Numbered from the stretch's first letter, positions 16,821 to 26,155 are shown. The stretch is DNA of 38,381 nt from Singulisphaera sp. GP187 (GCA_945871815.1 CAMBXM010000016.1:1-38381); one strand, 5' to 3'. Program-made: numbers and translations. Notes: a model not told the origin generated them from the sequence alone.

Positions 16821-18824
16821 TTGAGCCTTCCGCCGAATGAACTTAGAGCCTGGACGATTCGCGACAGCGCCGAGCTCTACCAGATCTCGGCATGGGGTGG
16901 CGGTTGGTTTGGCATCAACGACCGCGGCGAGTTGATGGTGCAACCGCTGGGCCCCAATGGGCCCAAGTTCTCCCTGCCAGAAGTGGTCGAGGATCTGCGC
17001 AACCGCGACATCGAGTTGCCGATCCTGCTGCGCGTCTCCGACATCCTCCAGCTGCGCGTTGCCGCCTTGGCGGGTACGTTCAAGAAGGCGATCGAGGAAT
17101 GCAGCTACCGCGGACGCTACCGCCCGGTGTTTCCGATCAAGGTCAATCAGCAGCGCGACGTCGTCGAGGAGCTGGTCGAGTTCGGTCGCGAGCACTCGCT
17201 GGGTCTAGAGGCAGGTAGCAAGCCAGAGTTGCTGGTCGTGCTGGCGCACATGACCAACCCGGATGGGCTGGTCATCTGCAACGGCTACAAGGACACGAAG
17301 TACATCGAGACCGCATTGCTCGCCCAGAAGATGGGCCTGCACTGCATCATCGTCATCGACCGCTACGAGGAGCTCGAACTGGTCCTCAAAGTCAGCAAGC
17401 GGCTCGAAATGCGCCCGCACATCGGCGTGCGCGCCAAGCTGGCGAGCCGCGGTGCTGGCAAGTGGCAGGAGTCGGGCGGAGAGAAGTCGAAGTTTGGCCT
17501 GACCGCCGGCGAGATCGTGATGGTCGCGGACCGCTTGCGCCAGCTCGGCATGCTCGACTGCCTCGAGTTGCTGCACTTCCACATTGGCAGCCAGATCACG
17601 GCGATCCGCGCGATCAAGGACGCCCTGAAAGAGTCGACGCGCATCTACACCGAACTGCACGACCTCGGCGCCGGCCTCAAGTTCATCGACGTCGGCGGCG
17701 GTCTGGCGGTGGACTACGATGGCTCGCAGACCAACTTCCACAGTTCGGCGAACTACTCGGTCCAGGAGTACGCCAACGACGTCGTGTTTGCGATGCAGCA
17801 GGCGTGCGACGAGAAGGGCATCGCGCACCCCGACATCATCAGCGAATCGGGCCGAGCCCTCACTGCGCACCACGCGATTCTCGTTTTCGACGTGTTGGGC
17901 GTCAGCCAGATGCGCGTCGACGTGCCAGAAGGCGCGGATCGCCACGAAGACGGCACCATCGCCAACATGGTGCAGATTCTGCGCGACCTGTCGCAGAAGA
18001 ACTTCCAGGAGAGCTATCACGACGCACTCCAACTGAAGGAAGAGGCCATCAGCCTGTTCAATCTCGGCTACCTCGACCTCAAGGGGCGGGCGATGGCGGA
18101 GAACCTGTTCTGGGTGGTCTGCGACCGCATTCGCAGCATTGTCCACACGCTGGACTACGTGCCCGAGGAACTCAGCGGCCTCGAGCGCGCGCTGGCGGAC
18201 ACCTACTTCTGCAACTTCTCGGTGTTCCAGTCGGCGCCCGACCACTGGGCCGTGAAGCAGCTGTTTCCGACGATGCCGATCCATCGGCTCAACGAACGGC
18301 CGACGCGACGCGCAATCCTCGCCGACCTCACCTGCGACAGCGACGGCAAGGTCGATCGCTTCATCGATCTGCGCGACGTGAAGAGCGTGCTCGAGGTGCA
18401 TCAGGTTCAGCCTGGGCGGCCGTACTACCTCGCGATGTTCATGGTCGGCGCGTACCAGGAGATCCTGGGCGATCTGCACAATCTGTTCGGTGACACCAAC
18501 GCCGTGCACCTGTCGATGGACGAGGAGCACGGCTATCGCGTCGAGCGCGTCATCGAGGGCGACTCGGTTGCCGAGGTGTTGACCTACGTGCAATACGACA
18601 AGCAAGAGCTCATTCGCCGCATACGGAGCCGCCTCGAGATCGCCGTGCGGACGGGCCAGATCAATGTCAAGGAGTCCGGCCTGTTGATGAAGCGCTACGA
18701 AGAAGGCCTCTCGGCCTACACGTACTTGGCCGACGATAGCGAGGATGCCGTCGAGTTGTCACCGGTGCAGAGTGGCGTCGAGCGCCTGCCGAGCGAGCCC
18801 AGCCAGACAACGCCGTTGCCCTGA
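16821..18824 (+). CDS. speA: Biosynthetic arginine decarboxylase
   Basis: 667 aa from TTG 16821; E. coli SpeA is about 658 aa. It converts arginine to agmatine and CO2, the first step of the agmatine route to putrescine and spermidine. The PLP lysine is K107 in FPIKVNQQRD. The barrel also shows GLEAGSKPEL, the glycine-rich IDVGGGLAVDYDG segment, and ISESGRAL. The C-terminal catalytic cysteine is in LTCDSDGKVD, followed by FMVGAYQEILGDLHNLFGDT and HGYRVE, all typical of SpeA rather than of ornithine or diaminopimelate decarboxylases. The last about 30 residues are a non-conserved tail. No polyamine genes adjoin it; a NYN-domain gene follows after 89 bp. Confidence 0.95.
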   Translation: MSLPPNELRAWTIRDSAELYQISAWGGGWFGINDRGELMVQPLGPNGPKFSLPEVVEDLRNRDIELPILLRVSDILQLRVAALAGTFKKAIEECSYRGRYRPVFPIKVNQQRDVVEELVEFGREHSLGLEAGSKPELLVVLAHMTNPDGLVICNGYKDTKYIETALLAQKMGLHCIIVIDRYEELELVLKVSKRLEMRPHIGVRAKLASRGAGKWQESGGEKSKFGLTAGEIVMVADRLRQLGMLDCLELLHFHIGSQITAIRAIKDALKESTRIYTELHDLGAGLKFIDVGGGLAVDYDGSQTNFHSSANYSVQEYANDVVFAMQQACDEKGIAHPDIISESGRALTAHHAILVFDVLGVSQMRVDVPEGADRHEDGTIANMVQILRDLSQKNFQESYHDALQLKEEAISLFNLGYLDLKGRAMAENLFWVVCDRIRSIVHTLDYVPEELSGLERALADTYFCNFSVFQSAPDHWAVKQLFPTMPIHRLNERPTRRAILADLTCDSDGKVDRFIDLRDVKSVLEVHQVQPGRPYYLAMFMVGAYQEILGDLHNLFGDTNAVHLSMDEEHGYRVERVIEGDSVAEVLTYVQYDKQELIRRIRSRLEIAVRTGQINVKESGLLMKRYEEGLSAYTYLADDSEDAVELSPVQSGVERLPSEPSQTTPLP

Positions 18825-18913
18825 ATCTCCGAGCCCGGTCGCACGGTGCGCGGTCCCGCGCCCAGGCGTCAGTTCATGAATATTGTCCGCCCGAGAATCT
18901 AGGAGTCCGTCCC

Positions 18914-19942
18914 GTGATGAACGCTGCTGTCTTCGTCGACTTCGAGAACCTGTTCGCATCCCTGAAGAATCGCAGTGAGTTCACTGGGCATCGCACGCGC
19001 GACCTTGCGCTGCAGATGCTGGAGAACCTGAAGGGTCGCTTGCGCAGCGAGGGGTTCCAGATGGTGCTGGGCCGTTCCTACGCGGCGTTTGATACCTACC
19101 CGGGCATGGAGGTCGCGCACGATCTGGCGCTGATGGGCTTTGACCCGCAGTACGTGCTGGCGGCGCCCAACGGCCGTAGCTCCTCGGATGTGCAGCTCGC
19201 TTGCGACGTGTGCCGAGTGTTGTTCCGTCGCGCTGACATCGAGACGGTTGTCATTGTCGCCGGCGATCGCGACTTCATCCCGATTGCGCGTCAGGTCCTC
19301 GAGGAGAACCGCGGCCTGCGCATGGTGGCGATTCCGGACGCAACGAGCGGCGACCTTCGGCTGCGCGTCGGCTCCGAGCGGTTCTTGAGTGCGTTGGACC
19401 TGCTGCCCGAGCACGTCCCGCAGCCGGCAGTTCCCGCCGCAACAGTGGTCACCCCGACGTCGAACACGGGCGAGGCCGCCTCGGCCGCCGGCGCTGGGTC
19501 GACGCCGCCGCGCGAACAGGACGGCGACCGCGGCGATCAGGGGCATGAGCAACTGGGGCGCGGCAACGGCGACCGCCAGCGCGTCGGTCGTGCGGCGATC
19601 GTCCGCCACATTCCGGTCACGTGGCACAACGCGGGGCACCCGATGCCACACCCGTCGGAGGATCAGCTTTCTGCGTGCCTCGATCTGATCATCAAGGCGC
19701 AGGTCCGTCACGGCTCGCGCGAGGTGTGGTTGTCGCCGTTTCTGAAGGGGGCAATGAGCCAGCACTTTGGGCACCTCGTTCACCCCGAGCGCCGCGCACT
19801 GATCAACGAGTTGCGGGCGCGCGGCGTGATCCGCGTCGAAGAGCGCGAGAATCAGTTTGCCGACCATCCCTACTCGGTCATCGTGGTCGTTGAAGACCAC
19901 CAACTCGTGCAATCGCTGACCGAACGTAGTCGGCGGGGCTGA
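18914..19942 (+). CDS. NYN-domain (PIN-like) nuclease with C-terminal winged-helix-like domain
   Basis: 342 aa from GTG 18914, with AGGAG at 18901-18905 (8 nt spacing); ATG 18917 is equally possible. Residues 1-165 form a NYN/LabA-DUF88 domain: D9 in VFVDFENLF, D92 and D98 in SSDVQLACD, and D118/D120 in VAGDRDFIPIA, the acidic cluster that binds metal in PIN-like RNases. A Pro/Ala/Gly-rich linker (about 168-225) leads to a helical C-terminal part (about 245-335, KGAMSQHFGHLVHPERRALINELRARG), plausibly a winged helix or LOTUS-like nucleic-acid-binding domain, which many NYN proteins carry. Predicted role is RNA binding or cleavage; substrate unknown. The preceding 89 bp contains a short AT-rich patch (about 18872-18885) that may be its promoter. 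Confidence 0.85.
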   Translation: MMNAAVFVDFENLFASLKNRSEFTGHRTRDLALQMLENLKGRLRSEGFQMVLGRSYAAFDTYPGMEVAHDLALMGFDPQYVLAAPNGRSSSDVQLACDVCRVLFRRADIETVVIVAGDRDFIPIARQVLEENRGLRMVAIPDATSGDLRLRVGSERFLSALDLLPEHVPQPAVPAATVVTPTSNTGEAASAAGAGSTPPREQDGDRGDQGHEQLGRGNGDRQRVGRAAIVRHIPVTWHNAGHPMPHPSEDQLSACLDLIIKAQVRHGSREVWLSPFLKGAMSQHFGHLVHPERRALINELRARGVIRVEERENQFADHPYSVIVVVEDHQLVQSLTERSRRG

Positions 19943-19955
19943 AGCGGCGGTTCTT

Positions 19956-20032
19956 GGTTGGTCGCGCGCGCCAACCGGGTTGGCCGAGCGTGCGTGGCTG
20001 GCGATCGGCGTTGATTGGCCGACCGCCAACGC
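19956..20032. terminator. Two small inverted repeats between convergent NYN and DUF2779 genes
   Basis: GGTTGG (19956-19961) can pair with CCAACC (19971-19976), and GCGTTG (20009-20014) with CAACGC (20027-20032). Both lie in the 96-bp gap between two converging genes, where termination is needed. Neither has a T-run. Confidence 0.35.
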
Positions 20033-20038
20033 TGGCGC

Positions 20039-21622
20039 TCAGTCCTCGACGGGCTTCAGCGGCAACTGCTTGCGCGGGGCGGCGGTCTTCTTCTGCGGCT
20101 GTTCGACCGCAATCTCGGCGGCAAAGAGTGGGTGGCCGGACAACCGTCGGTAGATGGCGAGCAGCATCTCGGCCTTGTTCCCGACGTAGTTCTGCAGGTC
20201 CTTCCCGATCTTCTCCTTGGTGGCGCTGCGAACTCGCGGAGTCGCGGCCTTCTGCAAGGCGCGGCGCATCGAATCCTCGTCGATGATCTCCTGGTCTGCG
20301 GCTCGTTCCTTGCCGACCAGGACGCGCGCGGTCGTCTCCAGATCATGCTCGGTCAGCATCTGCGGGTGGAACAGGCCTGACTCCAGCAGCCGTTGCATGT
20401 CGAGATGCGGACGCACGAGCACGGCCCGAATCGACTGCTTCTCTGTTGGCAGCGAGTCGAGGAGCAAGCGCACGCACTCCAACTCATCGGCGTTCCAGAG
20501 GATCAGCATCCCGGTGCTCGCGACCTGCTTGCCCAGGGTGCGGATGAACTCCGGTCTTGGGTCTTCCTTGTCGGCCCAGGCAAAGCCAGCTTGCGTCAAC
20601 TTGCCCGTCTCCGTCAGCGTTTCGCAGGCCCACGCATAGGGCGTCGGCTGCCACGGCTTTTGACCGGCAAACCGCGGCAGCGGCTCCGTGATCGTGGCGA
20701 TCGAGAGGAAGTGCAGCGGGAACTCCACCTGCAACAACTCTTCCTTCACGAACGGCTCGACCACCGTGGACCCTTCTTGCACCGACTGCAGGGCGCGGCG
20801 CTGCCGAAACGTGAGACCTTGGCGATTCAGGTCGAGGTGTGCCAGGTCGACGATGCCCTCTTCGTGGAGCTCGTTCTCCAGTTCGTGGGTGAGATCGGGA
20901 AGCAGGCGGAGCGGAAGGTCGGGTTCCTTCTCGTGACACTGCGCCAAGTGCGGGCACGGGAACGGCGAAGTGCAGAACGTGCCGGTCGGCAGCTCCAGCA
21001 CGCTGTCGTCGCCCAGTTGGCGCATGAAACGCTGGACCTCGTCGGCAACGCGCGGGGCGAGGCGGCGAACGCGCTCGCTGACATCGGCGCTCTTGATGAG
21101 GCCGGTTGGGGTGTACTCGCTGCCGCCAGCGTGCTTGTAGGTCTTGGCGAGATGGAGCACGAACACGCCGCGCACGCTGTGGCCAGCGCGCTCGATCGTC
21201 ATGACCTGCAGGGCAAGGTCGGTCAGATAGCGGCCCTTCACCTTGGTGCCGGACTTGACCTCGAAGATGTCGAGGCTGCCATCCTTGTGGCGTACGAGGA
21301 TGTCGGTCGAGACCTCGCAGCCGTCGGCGACGAACACTGCCCCGAACAACGCAGCGGTGGTGTTGGCGGCCAGCAGCTCCTGCGTCTTCTTGGCCAGTGC
21401 CGCTGCATTCTTGCCTTCGACTTCGGTGCCGCGTGCAAAGGCGCTGCGAGCGAGTTGGAGCAGTTGCTTGCCGGTCTCGGACATGGTCCGCCGGCTCTCG
21501 CTCTCGGACTCGTCACGTGGCAGGTGGTAGTCGAGGTAGAGCCGCTTCAAACACTGGTGCCCGGCTTCAAAAAGCCGCTTGTCGAAGCGGGGCTGGTCTT
21601 TGGCTGTGGGTTTGGTCTTCAA
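20039..21622 (-). CDS. DUF2779 protein: Cas4-like Fe-S PD-(D/E)XK nuclease fused to a C-terminal domain
   Basis: 527 aa from TTG 21622, or 563 aa if TTG 21730 is used. No ATG occurs in frame before residue 47, so the start is the weakest point. The N-terminal half shows a PD-(D/E)XK nuclease: D107 in STDILV, then FEVKSG with E121/K123. Cysteines C24, C217, C223 and C229 (spaced C-x5-C-x5-C) are placed as in Cas4/AddB-type nucleases, and probably hold a 4Fe-4S cluster. The C-terminal half (about 290-500) matches DUF2779 in layout; it may be an exonuclease-related fold but I do not see complete catalytic residues. It is the last gene of the methyltransferase-protease-kinase run. No CRISPR adaptation genes are nearby, so Cas4 function is not implied. 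Confidence 0.75.
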   Translation of the reverse strand: MKTKPTAKDQPRFDKRLFEAGHQCLKRLYLDYHLPRDESESESRRTMSETGKQLLQLARSAFARGTEVEGKNAAALAKKTQELLAANTTAALFGAVFVADGCEVSTDILVRHKDGSLDIFEVKSGTKVKGRYLTDLALQVMTIERAGHSVRGVFVLHLAKTYKHAGGSEYTPTGLIKSADVSERVRRLAPRVADEVQRFMRQLGDDSVLELPTGTFCTSPFPCPHLAQCHEKEPDLPLRLLPDLTHELENELHEEGIVDLAHLDLNRQGLTFRQRRALQSVQEGSTVVEPFVKEELLQVEFPLHFLSIATITEPLPRFAGQKPWQPTPYAWACETLTETGKLTQAGFAWADKEDPRPEFIRTLGKQVASTGMLILWNADELECVRLLLDSLPTEKQSIRAVLVRPHLDMQRLLESGLFHPQMLTEHDLETTARVLVGKERAADQEIIDEDSMRRALQKAATPRVRSATKEKIGKDLQNYVGNKAEMLLAIYRRLSGHPLFAAEIAVEQPQKKTAAPRKQLPLKPVED

Positions 21623-21628
21623 CTTCTT

Positions 21629-21664
21629 GGGGGGGGTTACGGTTGCAGACCTAGCAGGGGGGGG
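21629..21664. repeat. Two G8 homopolymer tracts at the 5' end of the DUF2779 gene
   Basis: Runs of eight G lie at 21629-21636 and 21657-21664 on the plus strand (C8 in the gene's sense), 20 bp apart. They straddle the uncertain start. Such tracts could permit phase variation, or could be spots of sequencing error that shift the real start frame. Confidence 0.7.
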
Positions 21665-21692
21665 CCGGAGCTTAGCCCGGGACCCCCGCGGC

Positions 21693-22493
21693 TCAAGCGG
21701 GCGGACGGCGCGAACGGCGATAGAGCACAATCAGGACGATGCCGACGACGCCCCCGGCGATCACCGGAGTCCAGAGGCGATCGGACAGCGTGAGCTCCCC
21801 GCGTGACCGTCGCGCGAAGGTCATGGTGTCGAGTGCCGCGCGGAAGGCCGCGACCCGGGCTGGGAACTCCTCGTCCCAGCACGTGAGGCAAAGAGTGAGC
21901 TCGCGCCCAGCAGTAGGCACGTGGATGTCGAGGCTGCGTTGGACCCGCCCAAGGACCGGCGAGATCCGGCGTTCGACGACGACCGCTGGATGCGCGTCCG
22001 GACCGATCTTGGATGGCGTTGCAGACAGCACTTCGTAGTGCATGCCGTCGCTGGCGCCCTTGTGATCCCACATGTGCTGGAGGCGGGCCTGCAGCTCGCC
22101 CTCGAGGTGCCATTCGGCGTCCTGTTCGACGACATACAGGTAGACGCCATCGAACTCCCCGGCCAGCCACCGCTCGACCGGGCCCACGCCGTAGAACAGA
22201 CTGGGTTCGTTCTGTCGAAGGTCATAGGGGAGGCTCGCAAGGCTCTGGCGCAACGAGGTCACCTCGCCGGGCGCCAGTTGTCTCCAGCCGATCGGCAGGT
22301 CGATGCGGAAGGACTGCGAGCGGTTGCGAAAAGCCTGCATTCCAGGCGCTGGCTCGCGCGCTTGCGTCGGCGGCGTGGCCTTCGGCTGCTGAGTCGCGGA
22401 CGCTGGCGACTGTTGCGCGTCGAGACAGTTCGAGCCTGAGGAATAGAGCGTCACCACGGACGCGCAAGCGACGGTCAATAGGTTGCGAGGCAC
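21693..22493 (-). CDS. Exported protein with single C-terminal transmembrane helix, unknown function
   Basis: 266 aa from GTG 22493, which begins 7 bp after the kinase gene ends; the longer frame to TTG 22529 would overlap that gene. Residues 1-23 look like a signal peptide (RNLLTVACASVVTLYSS). A Gln/Pro/Ala-rich stretch (about 28-52) precedes a compact domain (about 60-230), with paired cysteines C202/C205 in CLTCWDEEF. A helix at 241-258 (LWTPVIAGGVVGIVLIVL) followed by RRSRRPP suggests anchoring with a basic cytoplasmic tail. I do not recognise the family. Position suggests it may feed a periplasmic signal to the adjacent kinase; that is inference only. Confidence 0.7.
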   Translation of the reverse strand: MPRNLLTVACASVVTLYSSGSNCLDAQQSPASATQQPKATPPTQAREPAPGMQAFRNRSQSFRIDLPIGWRQLAPGEVTSLRQSLASLPYDLRQNEPSLFYGVGPVERWLAGEFDGVYLYVVEQDAEWHLEGELQARLQHMWDHKGASDGMHYEVLSATPSKIGPDAHPAVVVERRISPVLGRVQRSLDIHVPTAGRELTLCLTCWDEEFPARVAAFRAALDTMTFARRSRGELTLSDRLWTPVIAGGVVGIVLIVLYRRSRRPPA

Positions 22494-22500
22494 TCGACCA

Positions 22501-23439
22501 TCATGCCGAAGCTGGCTCGGTGCAGCCAACAGTGGCGAGGACAGAGTCGAGAAGCGGCGCCTCGCTGGTGATCCGCGGCAGCGTGAACCAGAAGACGGAA
22601 CCTGCCATCTCGCCCGGCCGGTAGCCGATCTCGCCGCCCATGTGGCCGATGAGCATGCGGCTCACGTAGAGACCGAGCCCGGTGCCGGCAATTGTGGGGA
22701 GGCTGTCCTCGTGCACGCGGCCGAAGCGGGTGAACAACTGCTCTCGGCGCTCTTGTGAGACGCCCGGGCCCGTGTCGTGCACTTCGAACCGGACGAACGC
22801 ACCCGTGATTACGGTGGTGACGCGCACGCTCGTGCCCATGCTCGAGAACTTCACTGCGTTGGCCACCATGTTGAATGCAACTTGCAGGAAGCGACCGCGG
22901 TCGGCATTGACGACCAGGACATCGTCCGAGTCGTCGACGACGAGAGCTACTTCGCGCATCTGAGCCGGAAGGCTCATTACCTTGTGGACGTCGTCGAGCA
23001 AGTTCGACACGCGCTGCGCGCGGATCTGCAAGCTGATACGACCACCTTCAATCGCGGCGAGATCGACCACGTCGTTGATCAAGAACGCCATGTGCCGCGA
23101 TGCCGTGCTGGCTTGGTCGAGGAACATGCTCTGGTCTTCGGGCGTGGTCGCGTAGCCGTCGCGCAGGAGCTCGATTGCCGTCGTCACCGCCGTCAGCGGC
23201 GTGCGCAGCTCGTGCGCGGTGTTCGCCAGTTGCTCTTCGCGCCATCGCAACGACCGTTCGTGGTGCGCTTCGATGCGCGCGGTGGCGGCCGCGAGCCTGC
23301 GGCCGATGCGGCGGAGTCCGATCTTCGTCGTCAGGCCAGCGATGATGGCCAGAACCCACATCGGCAAGCCGCTGGCGGCCACCAACAGCGCTGCTGCGGT
23401 GACGGCAAGTCCGAGGATGCTGCTGTTCCGGTCCGACAT
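22501..23439 (-). CDS. Membrane sensor histidine kinase without adjacent response regulator
   Basis: 312 aa from ATG 23439; the upstream open frame would overlap the protease gene. One hydrophobic hairpin (about 8-38) gives a very short or absent periplasmic sensor. Then come HisKA with H76 in TAHELRTPL, an N-box at N190/N194, G1 DTGPG (222-226) and G2 GTGLGL (252-257), the full HATPase set. It should autophosphorylate and pass phosphate to a response regulator, but none is encoded in the window. With almost no sensor loop, it may sense the membrane or be driven by the neighbouring membrane proteins. The next gene starts 7 bp after it. Confidence 0.88.
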   Translation of the reverse strand: MSDRNSSILGLAVTAAALLVAASGLPMWVLAIIAGLTTKIGLRRIGRRLAAATARIEAHHERSLRWREEQLANTAHELRTPLTAVTTAIELLRDGYATTPEDQSMFLDQASTASRHMAFLINDVVDLAAIEGGRISLQIRAQRVSNLLDDVHKVMSLPAQMREVALVVDDSDDVLVVNADRGRFLQVAFNMVANAVKFSSMGTSVRVTTVITGAFVRFEVHDTGPGVSQERREQLFTRFGRVHEDSLPTIAGTGLGLYVSRMLIGHMGGEIGYRPGEMAGSVFWFTLPRITSEAPLLDSVLATVGCTEPASA

Positions 23440-23525
23440 CTGGCGATGACCTGTGCGGTCGTCGCGCCTTTCGGCAGATCTGGGTTCCGGCTGTGCTGGT
23501 GGGGGCGAGTGCGTCTCGCGTTGGG

Positions 23526-25499
23526 TCAGGGAACGCTGCGCGTTGGCGGTGGAGCTGAGGCTTGCAGCCACATTGGCGGGAGGGGGCAGTCCCAGCAGGA
23601 CGTGAAGGCGCGCAGTAGTTCGCCCTCGGCCGCGGCGATGGTGCCGTCGGCTGCGGCTGCCTCGGCGAGTGCTGTGACCAGCATCTTCTTGCCGAGCGGC
23701 GAGAGTTGTTCGAGCCGTGTCATGGCGACTTCGAGGGCTTCGAAGCGGCAGGCCTCGCGGGCCAGCAGTTGCCGGCGCGGCAGGCCGACCAGCGCGCTAC
23801 TGCCCCGGTCAAAGGCGGCTTGCGGGTCGCTGCTCGCATGGGCCATCGCCGACAGCACGAGAGCCATCTCCTCGCTCGCGGCGATCGACGGGATGACTCG
23901 GCGCGGCGGCCTGACGGCCCCGGCGTCGGACTCAGCCTGGCGACCAGCGAGATGCAGGAGGGCGAGTTCGAACGGCGTTACCGCATCATCGGCGAGGGCC
24001 AACAGGCGCAGATCTCGCAGCAGCGCGGCACGGCGAGCCCTGGGCACGTCGCGCAGCGCCGGGGTGCTGAGTTCGACGAGCGGCAACCAAGCCGTGGGCG
24101 ACACCGTACGCAGGTGCGCCGCCAGTTCGCGCGCCCGATGCACCAACGTCTGGTCCATGCTGGCGAGCACAGCCTCCTGCTTCGCGTCGCTTCCGTGCAG
24201 CAGGATTGCGAGCAGTAGAGCCGGCGCATCGGTCGGGGTGTGCGCTGCGGCGGCGATCTCGAGCGGCAACGATGCGAGCATCGTGCGGGTCGAATCGAGG
24301 ATCGCCGCCGAAGTCTGGCCGACCATGCCCTGGATCGAGGCTGGGGCGATGGTGGTGCCGCCGGCGAACTGGCTGGCGGCCAGCGCCGACGGCACCCCGC
24401 GCTGACGGTCGGGCGCAGGTTGCATTGGCGATTGCGCGCCTACTGCATGGGCCTGTCGCTCGGCAACCTGGAAGAAGTCGTCGGCGCCCCCGGTTCGCTT
24501 GTTGGCCGCAAGAAACCCTGGCAGCACGCGATTGATCCGTTCACTGAGAGGTGGGTGGGTGGCACCGAGTTGGCCGAGCCAGTGCGAGAACCCGTCAGCA
24601 AAGAACATGTGGCTCGCTTCGCGGGCGCCGGCCTTCTGCACACGACTGCCGCTGCCTTGAATCCGCCTCAGTGCTCGGCCGATGCCAAGCCCATTGCGCG
24701 TGTAGGCGACGGCCGATGCATCGGCCAGAAACTCGCGCTGTCGGGAGATGGCTGCCTTGATGAGTCCGGCGAAGAACGCGCCGAGGCTGCCGATCACCAT
24801 GAGGGCGAGCCCCATCAGCAAGATCGCGATCGCAGGGTTCTTCTCGTTGCCGCGGCTGCGGACATGGCGCATCGAGCGCACCATGATCTCGCCGATGGTC
24901 GCCAAGCAGACGATGCCGAACAACAGGCCGATCAGGCGCGTGTTGAGCCGCATGTCGCCGTGAAAGACATGGCTGAACTCGTGCGCGATCACTCCTTGCA
25001 ACTCATCGCGATCAAACTGCTCCAGCGCACCGCGAGTCACGGCGACGGCGGCATCGCGCGAGCTCCAGCCGGCGGCGAACGCGTTGATACCATCCTCGTC
25101 GTCGAGCACGTACACCCGCGGAACCGGGGTTCCTGACGCGATCGCCATTTCTTCGACGACGTTGACGAGGCGAAGTTCGAGCTCGTCGCGAGTACTCATG
25201 GAGACTTCGCGGCCACCCAGCATTCGCGCGACGGCGGGGCCACCGGCGCTGAGTTGCGCAGTGCGCACCGAACTGGCAATGAGCACGGTCAAGAGCACGC
25301 CGGCGGCGACTACCATCAACAGGCCGGGGTTCCACAGCCGTTCGTGCGCGTCGATGCCAGGGATCAGCAAGGTCGCTGCGAAATAGATGGCAGCGACGAT
25401 GCCGGCGATCGCCAGTGCGAACAGGCAGACCAGACGGTTCGACGCGCGGCGCGCGGCGTCCTGGTGACCAAAGAAGTCCATGGTCGAGTTCGCGGTCAT
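23526..25499 (-). CDS. M48 family integral-membrane metalloprotease with TerB-like C-terminus
   Basis: 657 aa. Two helices lie near the N-terminus (about 22-80), then the zinc site HEFSH (H173, E174, H177) and the third ligand E256 in REFLADASA, with two more helices between about 186 and 250. This is the HtpX/M48 layout, acting on membrane or misfolded proteins, active site facing the cytoplasm. Members of this longer type carry a C-terminal helical extension. Here it ends with ADGTIAAAEGELLRAF and CPLPPM, a TerB-like acidic motif. Residues about 330-640 are that extension, which the shorter HtpX lacks. ATG 25499 overlaps the methyltransferase stop by 4 bp (ATGA). It is followed by the sensor kinase after 86 bp. 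Confidence 0.9.
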   Translation of the reverse strand: MTANSTMDFFGHQDAARRASNRLVCLFALAIAGIVAAIYFAATLLIPGIDAHERLWNPGLLMVVAAGVLLTVLIASSVRTAQLSAGGPAVARMLGGREVSMSTRDELELRLVNVVEEMAIASGTPVPRVYVLDDEDGINAFAAGWSSRDAAVAVTRGALEQFDRDELQGVIAHEFSHVFHGDMRLNTRLIGLLFGIVCLATIGEIMVRSMRHVRSRGNEKNPAIAILLMGLALMVIGSLGAFFAGLIKAAISRQREFLADASAVAYTRNGLGIGRALRRIQGSGSRVQKAGAREASHMFFADGFSHWLGQLGATHPPLSERINRVLPGFLAANKRTGGADDFFQVAERQAHAVGAQSPMQPAPDRQRGVPSALAASQFAGGTTIAPASIQGMVGQTSAAILDSTRTMLASLPLEIAAAAHTPTDAPALLLAILLHGSDAKQEAVLASMDQTLVHRARELAAHLRTVSPTAWLPLVELSTPALRDVPRARRAALLRDLRLLALADDAVTPFELALLHLAGRQAESDAGAVRPPRRVIPSIAASEEMALVLSAMAHASSDPQAAFDRGSSALVGLPRRQLLAREACRFEALEVAMTRLEQLSPLGKKMLVTALAEAAAADGTIAAAEGELLRAFTSCWDCPLPPMWLQASAPPPTRSVP

Positions 25500-26155
25500 G
25501 TGAGCGTCTCCAGCTCGAACAGGGAGACTCCAGCGCTTCGTCGTACGAACAAGCCGCCGCCGAGCGGCATGAACTTGCGCTTGAGCCGATGCATGTACCA
25601 GTCACCGGTCCTTAGATGAACATCGCCGTCGGTGAGAGCACGGTCGACGTTGTGCCGCCAGTCGCGGCGAGTAAGTGCTTCGAGATACAGAGCACCCTGA
25701 CTCAGCCGCCCGAGGTTCTGGATCGCACGCGCGGCACTCGCATCGTCCAGGTATTGGAGGACGCCCTGGCAGACGACGAGGTCGAACGCGCGACCCGGCG
25801 CGTAGTCGACGACGCTGCCGTGTTCCCAGCCCATGCGGTCGCACTGGTACTCGCTCCACTCGACGCCGCGGTAGCTGGCGCGAGGCACGAGGGCCTTCAA
25901 GGCCGTGCGCCAGTGACCAAGGCCGCAACCTAGGTCGAGGACGGACCGCACCGGCAGTTGCAGGTAGCGCAGATAGCCGGTGACGAAGCCGGCGAGGCGT
26001 TCGACCGAGCTGCTGTCGGCGACGCAGGTGCCCGCCTTCTCATAGAACCGTCGGTAGTAGCCAGCGTCGAACCGTTTGGCGTCGGTCATCGCGAACGTGA
26101 TCTTGGTGTCCCGTGGGGTGCTCGTGACGGCTCCGTCCAATGCGGTGGACGCCAT
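25496..26155 (-). CDS. Class I SAM-dependent methyltransferase
   Basis: 219 aa from ATG 26155, which has AGGGA 5 nt upstream. The open frame continues to 26482, but that part is antisense to infA. Motif I VLDLGCGLG (72-80) binds SAM; post-motif VEW (98-100) and FDLVVCQGVLQYLDD (124-138) complete a type-11-like fold. The N-terminal YYRRFY (about 33-38) resembles small-molecule methyltransferases; the substrate cannot be told. The 3' end overlaps the M48 protease start by 4 bp, so the two are translationally coupled. Confidence 0.88.
   Translation of the reverse strand: MASTALDGAVTSTPRDTKITFAMTDAKRFDAGYYRRFYEKAGTCVADSSSVERLAGFVTGYLRYLQLPVRSVLDLGCGLGHWRTALKALVPRASYRGVEWSEYQCDRMGWEHGSVVDYAPGRAFDLVVCQGVLQYLDDASAARAIQNLGRLSQGALYLEALTRRDWRHNVDRALTDGDVHLRTGDWYMHRLKRKFMPLGGGLFVRRSAGVSLFELETLT

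Noticed and set aside
20039-21622. CRISPR-Cas adaptation role for the Cas4-like DUF2779 nuclease
   Set aside because: No repeat array or other cas gene is visible anywhere in the window.
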